From: JBLHZY01 sp050633265
GTDB taxonomy: Bacteria; Pseudomonadota; Alphaproteobacteria; Rhodobacterales; Rhodobacteraceae
Assembly (NCBI GenBank): GCA_050633265.1
Contig: JBOEGE010000016.1
Coordinates: forward strand, 1 to 59,319
Length of the DNA: 59,319 nucleotides
Reading direction: 5' to 3'
The position numbers and the translations under genes are program-made. Shown piece after piece: positions 24,430 to 32,804 of this stretch (its first letter is position 1; each line of letters opens with the position of its first letter). Below the pieces are notes generated by a model. It was not told the DNA's origin and ran no database searches. It worked only from the letters and a program-made list of their open reading frames with translations.

Positions 24430-25458
24430 ATGACCCATAAAATCGCCATTCTCGGCGCTTCGGGCTATACCGGAGCTGAGCTTGTTCGCCTGATCGCGAC
24501 CCATCCAAACATGGAGATTGTGGCCCTGTCCGGGGATCGCAAAGCCGGGATGGAGATGCGCGAAGTCTTCCCGCATCTGCGCCATCTTGATCTGCCAAGC
24601 CTTTGTAAAATCGAAGATATTGATTTCGCAAATGTCGATCTGGCCTTTTGCGCGCTGCCCCATGCGACCTCGCAAGCGGTGATCAAAGAGCTGCCTGCAA
24701 CGCTGAAAATCGTTGATCTGAGCGCGGATTTCCGGCTGCGCGATCCGGCGGCCTATGAAAAATGGTATGGCCAGCCCCATAGCGCGCTTGAGATGCAAAA
24801 AGAGGCGGTTTATGGCCTCACGGAATTCTACCGTGATGAGATTAAGGGCGCGCGGCTTGTGGCCGGAACGGGCTGTAACGCGGCGACGGGGCAGTTTATC
24901 TTGCGCCCGCTGATCAGCGCAGAAGTGATTGATCTGGATGATATAATCCTCGATCTCAAATGCGCGGTGTCTGGTGCGGGGCGCAGCCTCAAAGAAAATC
25001 TGCTCCATGCGGAGCTGAGCGAAAATGCCTCTGCCTATTCCGTTGGCGGCAAACATCGCCACTTGGGCGAATTTGATCAGGAGTTCTCGGCGATTGCCGG
25101 GCGGCCCGTTGAAATCCAATTTACCCCGCATCTGATCCCCGCCAATCGGGGCATTCTGGCCACGGCCTATGTCAAAGGCGATGCGGGCGCGATCTATGCC
25201 GCGCTTAGCCAAGCCTATGAAAACGAACCCTTTATTGAGGTTCTGCCGATGGGCGCAGTGCCAAGCCTTAAGGATGTGCGCGCCTCGAACTTCTGCCATA
25301 TCGGGGTTGTCGCGGATCGCCGTTCTGGGCGGGCGATCGTTGTGGCGGTGATCGACAACCTGACCAAGGGCTCGTCGGGCCAAGCGCTGCAAAACGCCAA
25401 TCTTATGCTTGGCGAAGACGAAACAGCCGGGCTGATGATGGCCCCGGTTTTCCCATAG
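24430..25458 (+). CDS. argC: N-acetyl-gamma-glutamyl-phosphate reductase
   Basis: This 342-residue enzyme reduces N-acetylglutamyl phosphate with NADPH in arginine synthesis. It shows the Rossmann GASGYTGAELVRLI, the catalytic Cys in AGTGCNAATGQF and the downstream catalytic His context (HRHLGEFDQEF). The length is that of the long type-1 form. Eighty bases separate it from murI, and ccmE follows eight bases after its stop. The start has only a weak purine-rich site (GAAAGAAA). Confidence 0.95.
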   Translation: MTHKIAILGASGYTGAELVRLIATHPNMEIVALSGDRKAGMEMREVFPHLRHLDLPSLCKIEDIDFANVDLAFCALPHATSQAVIKELPATLKIVDLSADFRLRDPAAYEKWYGQPHSALEMQKEAVYGLTEFYRDEIKGARLVAGTGCNAATGQFILRPLISAEVIDLDDIILDLKCAVSGAGRSLKENLLHAELSENASAYSVGGKHRHLGEFDQEFSAIAGRPVEIQFTPHLIPANRGILATAYVKGDAGAIYAALSQAYENEPFIEVLPMGAVPSLKDVRASNFCHIGVVADRRSGRAIVVAVIDNLTKGSSGQALQNANLMLGEDETAGLMMAPVFP

Positions 25459-25465
25459 AGGCCCG

Positions 25466-25924
25466 ATGAAAAGCCTGAAAAAACAACGTCGTATTCAGAT
25501 ATTTGCCATTTTGGGCCTTGTGCTGCTGTTGGCTGTGCCGCTCCTTGGCTATGCGTTTCGCGATGGGATCAATTACTTTCGTTCGCCCAGTGAAGTGATC
25601 GCTGAGCCGCCGCGCGAAAGCGAGACATTTCGCATTGGCGGGCTTGTCGAATCTGGCAGCCTGATCCGCGGCGAGGGGGCGACGATCCGCTTTTCTGTCA
25701 CGGATGGCGGCGCGAGCATTCCGGTCGAATATACCGGGGTGTTGCCTGATCTCTTTGAAGAGGGGCAGGGCATGGTCGGCACTGGAAGTTACATCAACGA
25801 AACCTTCCAAGCCGTTGAAATACTGGCAAAACACGATGAAACCTATATGCCAAAAGAGGTTGTCGATGCGCTGAAGGCTCAGGGCGTTTACAAAGACCCG
25901 AACGGTGAGGTTTCCAGCGATTAA
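25466..25924 (+). CDS. ccmE: cytochrome c maturation heme chaperone CcmE
   Basis: This 152-residue protein has an N-terminal membrane anchor (residues 11-29) and a periplasmic OB-fold. The heme-binding His lies in the LAKHDETYMP motif near residue 122, with the conserved Tyr four residues later. CcmE holds heme covalently before handing it to CcmF. In this organism ccmF and ccmH lie 2 kb downstream, interrupted by a five-gene lysis-type cassette on the same strand. Confidence 0.95.
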   Translation: MKSLKKQRRIQIFAILGLVLLLAVPLLGYAFRDGINYFRSPSEVIAEPPRESETFRIGGLVESGSLIRGEGATIRFSVTDGGASIPVEYTGVLPDLFEEGQGMVGTGSYINETFQAVEILAKHDETYMPKEVVDALKAQGVYKDPNGEVSSD

Positions 25925-25978
25925 CCATTTTTGATCAGCCTGTCCTTGATTTCAGCAGTGAAACGGGGCGAACGGCAG

Positions 25979-26590
25979 ATGAAAACGGTTAAGACAATTG
26001 CGAGTGAAATAGTGGCCCGTGAGGGCGGTTTTGTGAATGATCCCTCCGATCCCGGCGGGGCCACGAAACACGGCGTAACCATCCACACGATGCGCCGCCT
26101 TGGGCTCGATCTGGATCACGATGGCGATGTTGATGTAGCGGATGTGCGCAAAGTGACGCCGCGCCGCGCCCGCGAAATTTTTCTCAAACATTACTATCAC
26201 ACACCGCGCATTGATGCGCTGCCAGCGGCGCTGCAAGCCAGCGTTTTTGACATGTATGTGAACGCAGGCGCGAATGCGGTGAAGATCCTGCAACGGCTGC
26301 TCTGCGATATGGGGCAAAGCGTTACAGTTGACGGGGCGATTGGGCCGCAAACCATCCAAGCCACTGAAATTGCAGATGCAATGGCGCCCGGCCATCTATC
26401 TGATGCCTATGGGATTGCGCGGCGCAACTATTATTATTCGCTCGCCGATGCCCGCCCCGCCAGCCGCAAATACGCGCGCCGCCAAGATGGGGGCAAGGGC
26501 GGCTGGATCACCCGGGCCGAAGAATTCATCTCGCCGCGCTATCATTTCTCGGCGCAGGAACATGCGCGAAGGGTGGCAAAATGGGTGTGA
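25979..26590 (+). CDS. holin-associated N-acetylmuramidase (GTA/phage-type endolysin)
   Basis: This 203-residue glycoside hydrolase family 108-like protein has the motif AREGGFVNDPSDPGGATKHGVT (catalytic Glu in EGG, residue 14). A C-terminal peptidoglycan-binding-like domain contains VDGAIGPQT. It should cut the glycan strand of peptidoglycan. Residues about 43-56 (DLDHDGDVDVADV) form an EF-hand-like loop that could bind calcium. No signal peptide is visible, so export through the adjacent holin is expected. Rhodobacter capsulatus uses a related endolysin/holin pair to release its gene transfer agent. The start at 25979 fits the family; the ribosome site is weak. Confidence 0.88.
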   Translation: MKTVKTIASEIVAREGGFVNDPSDPGGATKHGVTIHTMRRLGLDLDHDGDVDVADVRKVTPRRAREIFLKHYYHTPRIDALPAALQASVFDMYVNAGANAVKILQRLLCDMGQSVTVDGAIGPQTIQATEIADAMAPGHLSDAYGIARRNYYYSLADARPASRKYARRQDGGKGGWITRAEEFISPRYHFSAQEHARRVAKWV

Positions 26591-27144
26591 TTGAAGGGCT
26601 GCTTTCGATCCTCTTTGGTGGCGGGCGCAATGTGATCCGCGAAACAGCCGAGGTTTTCAAGGTCAATACCGAAGCCGGAGACGCGCGCGAAATGGCCTAT
26701 CGCGCGGCCGCTTTGCAGGAATTCGCCGCCGAATTTGCCACGCCGCGCCAGGGGCGATTTGATCGCTTTATGGATGGGCTCAATCGCGTCCCGCGCCCCG
26801 CTTTGGCCTTTGGCACGCTTGGCTTGATGATCGCGGCGATGGTTGATCCGCTTTGGTTTGCCAGCCGGATGCAGGGGATTGCTTTGGTGCCAGAGCCGCT
26901 TTGGTGGCTTTTGGGGGCAATTGTCAGCTTTTATTTCGGCGCGCGCCATCAAATCAAAGGCCAGGAGTTTCAAAACTCAATCGCGCAGACCATGGCCCGC
27001 GCGCCCGGTGTGACCCGCAATATCGCCGCTCTTCAGGCCTTGAGCGCCGGTGCCGGAGACCCCGCAAGCCTGCGCCCGCCTGAACCGCTGGGAGAGGGCG
27101 AAAACGCGGCCCTTGCGGCCTGGAAGGAAGGGCGAAATGGATAG
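26581..27144 (+). CDS. GTA-type holin, 3TM family
   Basis: This 187-residue protein has hydrophobic segments near residues 75-95 and 105-123, a weakly amphipathic N-terminus (MGVIEGLLSILFGGG) and a polar Ala/Pro/Glu-rich C-terminus. It matches the GTA_holin_3TM family, which forms inner-membrane holes at lysis. Its start overlaps the endolysin stop by ten bases, and the next small gene overlaps its own stop, so the cassette is tightly coupled. No capsid or tail genes are present in the window. Confidence 0.85.
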   Translation: MGVIEGLLSILFGGGRNVIRETAEVFKVNTEAGDAREMAYRAAALQEFAAEFATPRQGRFDRFMDGLNRVPRPALAFGTLGLMIAAMVDPLWFASRMQGIALVPEPLWWLLGAIVSFYFGARHQIKGQEFQNSIAQTMARAPGVTRNIAALQALSAGAGDPASLRPPEPLGEGENAALAAWKEGRNG

Positions 27145-27316
27145 AGTTCTGATCTCCGCCCTCGCCGATTACGGACCTTGGGTATTGCTCGCTTTCTACC
27201 TTCTTTTCAGAGACTTACAGAAAGATCAGGCGACCCGCGCCACGTTAGACAAAAACACCGCAATCCTTGTTGAGATGACAACAATGATCCGCGAACGCCT
27301 GCCGAGATCATCATGA
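27137..27316 (+). CDS. 59-residue membrane protein, possible second holin
   Basis: A single transmembrane segment (about residues 8-23, containing GPWVLLAFYLLF) is followed by a short basic stretch and an amphipathic tail (TLDKNTAILVEMTTMIRERL). The arrangement is like BhlA/UviB-type small holins: an N-terminal hydrophobic helix and a charged coil. It overlaps the holin stop by eight bases and its own TGA overlaps the next ATG. I do not recognise a named family. A lysis-accessory role is inferred from position and shape. Confidence 0.65.
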   Translation: MDRVLISALADYGPWVLLAFYLLFRDLQKDQATRATLDKNTAILVEMTTMIRERLPRSS

Positions 27317-27444
27317 TTTGGGCGCGCCTCTATCAGCAAATACGCGACTATCTGCGGGATGCGAAATTCGCCCGTGCTGTTGCGCGAAATGACCGGGCCG
27401 CACAAGAGCTTGATGCCGCCGTAAAGGAGATGTTGGGACGATGA
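27313..27444 (+). CDS. 43-residue charged protein in the lysis cassette
   Basis: ATG at 27313 overlaps the previous TGA, and the stop at 27442-27444 overlaps the next ATG, so the frame is bracketed by four-base overlaps on both sides. That is a strong sign of a real gene. The product (MIWARLYQQIRDYLRDAKFARAV...) is short, basic and helical with no membrane segment. It could be a lysis regulator or a fragment of an ancestral spanin-like gene. No function can be read from it. Confidence 0.6.
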   Translation: MIWARLYQQIRDYLRDAKFARAVARNDRAAQELDAAVKEMLGR

Positions 27445-27863
27445 AACAGGCGCTTTCGCTACTTATTCTGGTCATTGCGCTGTTCCAATTGGGCGCGCGG
27501 ATCTGGGACGCAGCAACCATGCTGCAAATCGGCTATGGCGCGATTTCGATAATGGCGATGCTGATCTCGATCACATTTTTGTGGCTCTGGCAGGTCCGCG
27601 CGACACCGCTTGCTTTGGGGATGTCCTTTAGCTGGGCGGGGTCTGGGCTGGTGATGGGCTATTGGTGGATGATGCAAATGGCAGGCCTGCCACAATGGGG
27701 GCGCGAGGCGGAGTTACTCCTTGTTTTTCTTGCCTTTTTGATCGCAGGTGCGGTTCTGCATTTTGCCGTGATCCAAGCCTCCTTTGGCTATCATGGGCTG
27801 CGTTTTCTTGCCCCGGTTGCGCTTGCCATTGCGCTGGCCTCGGCGGCCCTCGTTTTGCACTAG
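27441..27863 (+). CDS. 140-residue polytopic membrane protein
   Basis: Four hydrophobic segments (about residues 4-20, 30-50, 55-80 and 90-138, the last probably two helices) are separated by short polar turns, with few charges overall. It is the last gene of the overlapping cassette between ccmE and ccmF and ends 143 bases before ccmF. I recall similar uncharacterised proteins at this place in Rhodobacterales. It could belong with the lysis genes or with cytochrome c maturation. No catalytic motif is seen. Confidence 0.7.
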   Translation: MKQALSLLILVIALFQLGARIWDAATMLQIGYGAISIMAMLISITFLWLWQVRATPLALGMSFSWAGSGLVMGYWWMMQMAGLPQWGREAELLLVFLAFLIAGAVLHFAVIQASFGYHGLRFLAPVALAIALASAALVLH

Positions 27864-28006
27864 GCCGCCAAACCCGCCCCCTGATCCGCCCTCCAAATCG
27901 CCCAGCCTTAAATCCTGCGCAAATCAGCCGCGGCATTGGCGCGCATCCCATTGGCGCGCCCGCCCATCCTCTATAGAGTGGCCCCGAACGACAAAGGGGT
28001 TTGGGT

Positions 28007-30007
28007 ATGCTGGTTGAGCTTGGACATTTCGCGCTGGTGCTCGCGTTCATCGTTTCAATCGCGCAGGCCTTCGTGCCGCAGATTGGCGCGGCGGCGGGTT
28101 GGCGCGGCTGGATGGCCGTTGCAGGGCCAGCCGCAAATTTGCAATTCCTGCTGATCTGCTTTTCCTTTTTGGCGCTGACCTATGCTTTCGTGACCTCTGA
28201 TTTCTCGGTGCGGCTGGTCACGCTCAATTCCCATACAGACAAGCCGATGCTCTATAAAATCAGCGGCGTTTGGGGCAATCATGAGGGCTCAATGCTGCTC
28301 TGGGTGCTTATCCTGGCAGGCTTTGGCGCCTGTGCGGCCTGGTTTGGCGGCAATCTTCCCGAGCGGCTGCGCGCGCGCGTCCTCTCTGTTCAGGGATCCA
28401 TCGGCGTTGCTTTCATCGCCTTTATCCTGTTCACATCAAACCCTTTTTTGCGCCTGACACAGCCGCCGCTCAATGGTGAAGACCTCAACCCATTGCTCCA
28501 AGATCCGGGCCTCGCCTTTCACCCGCCCTTCCTTTACCTCGGCTATGTTGGCCTCTCGATGGCCTTTTCCTTTGCGGTCGCGGCGCTCATTGAAGGGCGG
28601 GTTGATGCGGCTTGGGCGCGGTGGGTGCGGCCCTGGACGCTGGCGGCTTGGATTTTCCTCACAATCGGCATCGCGCTTGGCTCTTGGTGGGCCTATTACG
28701 AGCTGGGCTGGGGCGGGTTTTGGTTCTGGGATCCGGTCGAAAACGCTTCCTTCATGCCTTGGCTTTTCGCCGCAGCACTGCTCCATTCGGCCATTGTGGT
28801 TGAGAAACGCGAGGCGCTTAAGGCCTGGACTGTGCTGCTTGCCATCCTTGCTTTCGGCTTCTCCCTGATCGGGACATTTATCGTGCGCTCGGGTGTGATC
28901 ACCTCGGTGCATGCCTTTGCCAATGATCCCGAACGCGGCGTGTTTATCCTGATGATCCTTGGCATTTTCATGGGCGGGGCCTTGGTGCTTTTTGCGCTGC
29001 GGGCGGGCGCGATGGAGGCCAAAGGGATCTTTTCGATGGTCAGCCGCGAAAGCGCCTTGGTGCTGAACAATATCCTGCTGGCGGTCTCGGCGCTGGTTGT
29101 GTTCGTCGGAACGATCTGGCCGCTGGTGATCGAGTTTACCTCAAATGGTACGCGCAAACTTTCCGTTGGCGCGCCGTTCTTTGATGCCGCCTTCACACCG
29201 TTTATGATTGCCCTCGCAATTGCGATGCCCATCGGCGCGGTGATGCCTTGGAAACGCGCCAAACTGGGGCGCGCGATCAAATCCATGCGCGGCGCCTTTG
29301 CCCTTGCGATTGCGATTGGGGCGCTGGCTTGGGCGGTGCAAAGCGGGCGTTCATCCGTTGGGCCCAATGGCGCGGCTTTGGGCGCGTGGCTCGTTGTTGG
29401 ATCGGCGCTTGATCTTTGGGGGCGCACCGCCAGCAAAAGCGCGCGCAGCAGCTCGCGGTTTAGCCGCATGTTGCGCCTGCCGCGCTCTGATTGGGGCAAG
29501 GCAACGGCGCATGCGGGCATGGGGATCACCATCTTTGGCGTGGCCGCGATGACGGCTTGGAACATTGAAGATATCCGTGTGACGCAAGAGGGCGCGCCTT
29601 ATGAGGTTGCCGGATATGAGATCACGCTCAATGGTGTGCAGGCGCTTGAGGGGCCGAATTATACCTCACTTATGGGCGATATTTCGGTGATGAAAGAGGG
29701 CCGTTTGATCGCGCGGCTTCACCCGGAAAAACGCAGCTATCCTGTCGCCCGGATGCCAACCACAGAAGCGGCGATTGATAACGGGGTTCTGCGCGATATC
29801 TATGTGGTGATTGGCGATGCGCAAGAGGGCGGCGGATGGGCCCTGCGCACCTATATCAAACCCTTTGCCAATTGGATTTGGGCCGGGGCTTTGATCATGG
29901 CTTTGGGGGGCGGGCTAAGCCTGACAGATCGCCGCTACCGCGTTGCGCCGGGCGCGGCCAAAGCCAAAACCAAAGCCAAAACCATCAAGGGGGTGCCAGC
30001 AGAATGA
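28007..30007 (+). CDS. ccmF: cytochrome c-type biogenesis heme lyase CcmF
   Basis: This 666-residue integral membrane protein has many transmembrane helices and the WWD signature (GGFWFWDPVENASFMPWL, near residue 240) that handles heme in the periplasm. Conserved His residues flank it (WGNHEGSMLLWV and LLHSAIV). CcmF joins heme from CcmE to apocytochrome c with CcmH. I use ATG 28007 with AAAGGGG upstream; an in-frame TTG six bases earlier is an alternative. The stop overlaps the ccmH start. Confidence 0.96.
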   Translation: MLVELGHFALVLAFIVSIAQAFVPQIGAAAGWRGWMAVAGPAANLQFLLICFSFLALTYAFVTSDFSVRLVTLNSHTDKPMLYKISGVWGNHEGSMLLWVLILAGFGACAAWFGGNLPERLRARVLSVQGSIGVAFIAFILFTSNPFLRLTQPPLNGEDLNPLLQDPGLAFHPPFLYLGYVGLSMAFSFAVAALIEGRVDAAWARWVRPWTLAAWIFLTIGIALGSWWAYYELGWGGFWFWDPVENASFMPWLFAAALLHSAIVVEKREALKAWTVLLAILAFGFSLIGTFIVRSGVITSVHAFANDPERGVFILMILGIFMGGALVLFALRAGAMEAKGIFSMVSRESALVLNNILLAVSALVVFVGTIWPLVIEFTSNGTRKLSVGAPFFDAAFTPFMIALAIAMPIGAVMPWKRAKLGRAIKSMRGAFALAIAIGALAWAVQSGRSSVGPNGAALGAWLVVGSALDLWGRTASKSARSSSRFSRMLRLPRSDWGKATAHAGMGITIFGVAAMTAWNIEDIRVTQEGAPYEVAGYEITLNGVQALEGPNYTSLMGDISVMKEGRLIARLHPEKRSYPVARMPTTEAAIDNGVLRDIYVVIGDAQEGGGWALRTYIKPFANWIWAGALIMALGGGLSLTDRRYRVAPGAAKAKTKAKTIKGVPAE

Positions 30008-30456
30008 TCCGCCTTTTCAGTATCTTGGCGCTTATGCTTATGGCGAGCATGGCGCTTGCGGTTGAACCCCATGAAATGCTCGATGATCCGGCTTTGGAAG
30101 CGCGCGCCCGCGAGATCAGCAAAGAATTGCGCTGCCCTGTCTGCCGCAACGAGAACATCGACGAGAGCCATTCAACCGTTTCTGGCGATCTGCGCCGGCT
30201 GGTCCGCGAGCGGCTTGTCGCGGGCGATACGGATGACGAGGTGATTGCCTATGTGGTTGGGCGATACAACGAATATGTGCTGCTCAAGCCGCAATCGGGC
30301 GGGGTCAATCGCATCCTGTGGTGGGCAGGGCCTTTGATGCTTTTGGCGGCGATTGGCGGCGGGCTTATCTACCTGCGCGGGCGGGGCGGGGCCGCGGCGC
30401 CGGCACCACTCGATGCGAATGAAGAGGCGCGGCTGCGCGAATTGACCGAAAAATAA
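30004..30456 (+). CDS. ccmH: cytochrome c maturation thiol protein CcmH (CcmL type)
   Basis: This 150-residue protein has a signal peptide (residues 1-19), the periplasmic LRCPVCRN motif whose two cysteines reduce apocytochrome c, and a C-terminal membrane helix (about residues 101-120). It lacks the TPR half (CcmI) that is fused in E. coli CcmH, so CcmI must be encoded elsewhere. It overlaps ccmF by four bases and is thus translated with it. Confidence 0.94.
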   Translation: MIRLFSILALMLMASMALAVEPHEMLDDPALEARAREISKELRCPVCRNENIDESHSTVSGDLRRLVRERLVAGDTDDEVIAYVVGRYNEYVLLKPQSGGVNRILWWAGPLMLLAAIGGGLIYLRGRGGAAAPAPLDANEEARLRELTEK

Positions 30457-30523
30457 TTTCAGCGGCTGATGGTTCTTTGCCGATGGGGCGCATAGGCTTG
30501 GCGCAGAGTCGGGGAGGAATAAC

Positions 30524-31300
30524 ATGACTTATGAAACCATCTCGCTGGAGATCAGCGATAATCTGGCGGTGATCACGATGAACCGTCCGGATGTGATGAA
30601 CGCGATGAACAGCAAAATGCGGGCCGAAATTCCCCATGCGGTAAAGGCCGCAGAGGCCCAAGCCCGCGCGATCGTTTTGACCGGGACAGGGCGCGCCTTT
30701 TGCGCCGGCCAAGATCTGAGCGATCGCAGCAACAACCTTGGCACCAGCTCTGAAACCACATTGATGGATGAATATGAGCCGATGATCCGCGCGATCTCTG
30801 AATGCCCCTTGCCAACGATTTCGGCCGTAAACGGGGCCGCCGCCGGGGCCGGGGCCAATCTGGCTTTGGCAGCGGATGTTGTGATTGCTTCGGAAAATGC
30901 ACAGTTTTTACAAGCCTTTACCCGGATCGGGCTTATCCCTGATGCCGCCGGGACCTATTGGTTGCCGCGCAATATGGGCTTTGCACGCGCCATGGGGGCT
31001 TCGCTTTTTGCCGAGCCGATTTCGGCGCGCCAAGCCGCCGATTGGGGCATGATCTGGGAAGCGATCCCCGAGGAAGATTTCGAGGCCCATTGGCGCGCGC
31101 GGGCCAGCAAATTGGCGAATGGCCCAACGCTGGCCTATACCAACACCAAAAAAGCCCTGCGCGCGACCTATCAAAACACCGCCGCAGAGCAATTTGCTTT
31201 GGAGGCGAGGTTGCAGGGCGAATGTTCCAAAACCCATGATTTTGCCGAGGGTGTTAAGGCATTTTTGGAGAAACGATTGGCGGTCTTTAAGGGGCGTTGA
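30524..31300 (+). CDS. enoyl-CoA hydratase/isomerase, PaaG-like
   Basis: This 258-residue crotonase shows AFCAGQDLSDRS as its oxyanion-hole segment. The catalytic segment GLIPDAAGTYWLPRNMG has Asp where true hydratases have Glu; this is the pattern of PaaG, which isomerises ring-epoxide phenylacetyl-CoA. No other paa genes are nearby, so the substrate is uncertain. It could be a 2,3-enoyl isomerase for other acyl-CoAs. GGGAGG lies seven bases before the ATG. It is followed by a bidirectional terminator. Confidence 0.85.
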   Translation: MTYETISLEISDNLAVITMNRPDVMNAMNSKMRAEIPHAVKAAEAQARAIVLTGTGRAFCAGQDLSDRSNNLGTSSETTLMDEYEPMIRAISECPLPTISAVNGAAAGAGANLALAADVVIASENAQFLQAFTRIGLIPDAAGTYWLPRNMGFARAMGASLFAEPISARQAADWGMIWEAIPEEDFEAHWRARASKLANGPTLAYTNTKKALRATYQNTAAEQFALEARLQGECSKTHDFAEGVKAFLEKRLAVFKGR

Positions 31301-31394
31301 AGCAGGGGTTGATGCGCGGGTCGAAGCACTGACGGATGCATAAGTTAAAGCACTGATCTATGCTCAGAAGCCCAGAGGCTCAGGGCTACGCGAT

Positions 31395-31425
31395 AAAAAG
31401 GCCGCTCGATTGGAGCGGCCTTTTT
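31395..31425. terminator. bidirectional terminator before gltA
   Basis: AAAAAGGCCGCTC and GAGCGGCCTTTTT are perfect complements around a 5-base loop. This is a textbook bidirectional terminator between the plus-strand hydratase gene and the minus-strand gltA. Confidence 0.92.
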
Positions 31426-31445
31426 GCATTTTGGATCGTCGCGAT

Positions 31446-32741
31446 CTAGCGCTTTTCAACATCCACATAATCGCGCTCGGTTGCGCCAGTATAAAGCTGG
31501 CGCGGGCGGCCGATTTTCATCGCCGGATCTTCGATCATCTCTTTCCACTGGGAAATCCAACCAACGGTGCGCGAAAGCGCAAAGATCGGTGTGAACATCG
31601 AAGTGGGGAAGCCCATAGCCTCAAGAATGATGCCGGAATAGAAATCCACATTCGGGAAGAGCTTCTTTTCGGCAAAGTACGGATCAGCAAGCGCTTGTTT
31701 TTCAAGCTCTTTTGCGACTTGAAGGATCGGGTTGTTGCCCACGCCAAGCAGATCAAGCACTTCATCCGCCGATTGCTTCAGCACTTTGGCGCGCGGATCG
31801 AAATTCTTGTAAACGCGGTGGCCAAAGCCCATCAGGCGGAAGGGATCATTCTTGTCTTTGGCGCGCGCGATGAACTCGGGGATGCGATCCACCGAGCCAA
31901 TTTCGCGCAGCATTTCGAGGCAAGCTTGGTTGGCGCCGCCATGCGCCGGGCCCCAAAGGCAAGCGATACCGGCCGCGATACAAGCAAAAGGATTGGCGCC
32001 CGAAGACGAGGCCAAACGCACGGTCGAGGTCGAGGCGTTTTGCTCGTGATCCGCATGCAGCGTGAAAATGCGATCCATAGCGCGCGCGAGGATCGGGTTG
32101 ACCTCATAATCCTCGGCCGGAACCGCAAAGCACATGCGCAGGAAGTTGGAAGCGTAATCCAGATCATTGCGTGGATAAACAAAGGGTTGGCCGATTGTAT
32201 ATTTAAACGCCATCGCCGCGATTGTGGGCATTTTCGCGATCAAGCGGATCGTGGCCACATCGCGCTGATGCGCATCAGAAATATCGGTGCTGTCGTGATA
32301 AAAGGCCGACATCGCCCCCACAACACCAACCATAATCGCCATCGGATGGGCATCGCGGCGAAAGCCCGAGAAGAATTTGTGCATCTGCTCATGGACCATC
32401 GTGTGATTGGTCACAAGGCTCTCAAATTCTTCGAGCTGAACCGTTGTAGGCAGCTCGCCATTGATCAGCAGATAGCAGACTTCGAGATAATGGGATTTCG
32501 CGGCGAGCTGATCGATCGGATAGCCACGGTGCAAAAGAATGCCCGCATCGCCATCAATATAGGTGATGGCAGAATCGCAAGCCGCTGTAGAGGTAAAGCC
32601 CGGATCATAGGTAAACAGCCCCGCCTGGCCGTAAAGCTTGCGGATATCAACAACATCCGGCCCCGCGCTTGGCGCGTGCACTGGCAACTCATATGTTTTG
32701 CCCTCAAAGCTCAGGGTCGCGGTTTTGGTGCTGTCTGCCAT
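31446..32741 (-). CDS. gltA: citrate synthase
   Basis: This 431-residue type II (NADH-sensitive, hexameric) citrate synthase condenses oxaloacetate and acetyl-CoA. Catalytic His and Asp regions are present: HADHEQNASTSTVRLA, GPAHGGANQACLEML, and FGHRVYKNFDPRA with its arginine-binding neighbours. The length fits the Gram-negative form. The ATG has AAGGAA upstream. gltX lies 63 bases upstream on the same strand, so transcripts may be shared. Confidence 0.97.
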   Translation of the reverse strand: MADSTKTATLSFEGKTYELPVHAPSAGPDVVDIRKLYGQAGLFTYDPGFTSTAACDSAITYIDGDAGILLHRGYPIDQLAAKSHYLEVCYLLINGELPTTVQLEEFESLVTNHTMVHEQMHKFFSGFRRDAHPMAIMVGVVGAMSAFYHDSTDISDAHQRDVATIRLIAKMPTIAAMAFKYTIGQPFVYPRNDLDYASNFLRMCFAVPAEDYEVNPILARAMDRIFTLHADHEQNASTSTVRLASSSGANPFACIAAGIACLWGPAHGGANQACLEMLREIGSVDRIPEFIARAKDKNDPFRLMGFGHRVYKNFDPRAKVLKQSADEVLDLLGVGNNPILQVAKELEKQALADPYFAEKKLFPNVDFYSGIILEAMGFPTSMFTPIFALSRTVGWISQWKEMIEDPAMKIGRPRQLYTGATERDYVDVEKR

Positions 32742-32804
32742 GTTCGTTCCTTCATTGAATGGCCACGCCCCGAATTGGACAGGCCGGGGTAGAGTGTAAG
32801 GCTG

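Noticed and set aside
31310..31370. Imperfect direct repeat AAGCACTGA near the hydratase 3' end
   Set aside because: Two copies of about nine exact bases are too little to claim a functional or mobile element.
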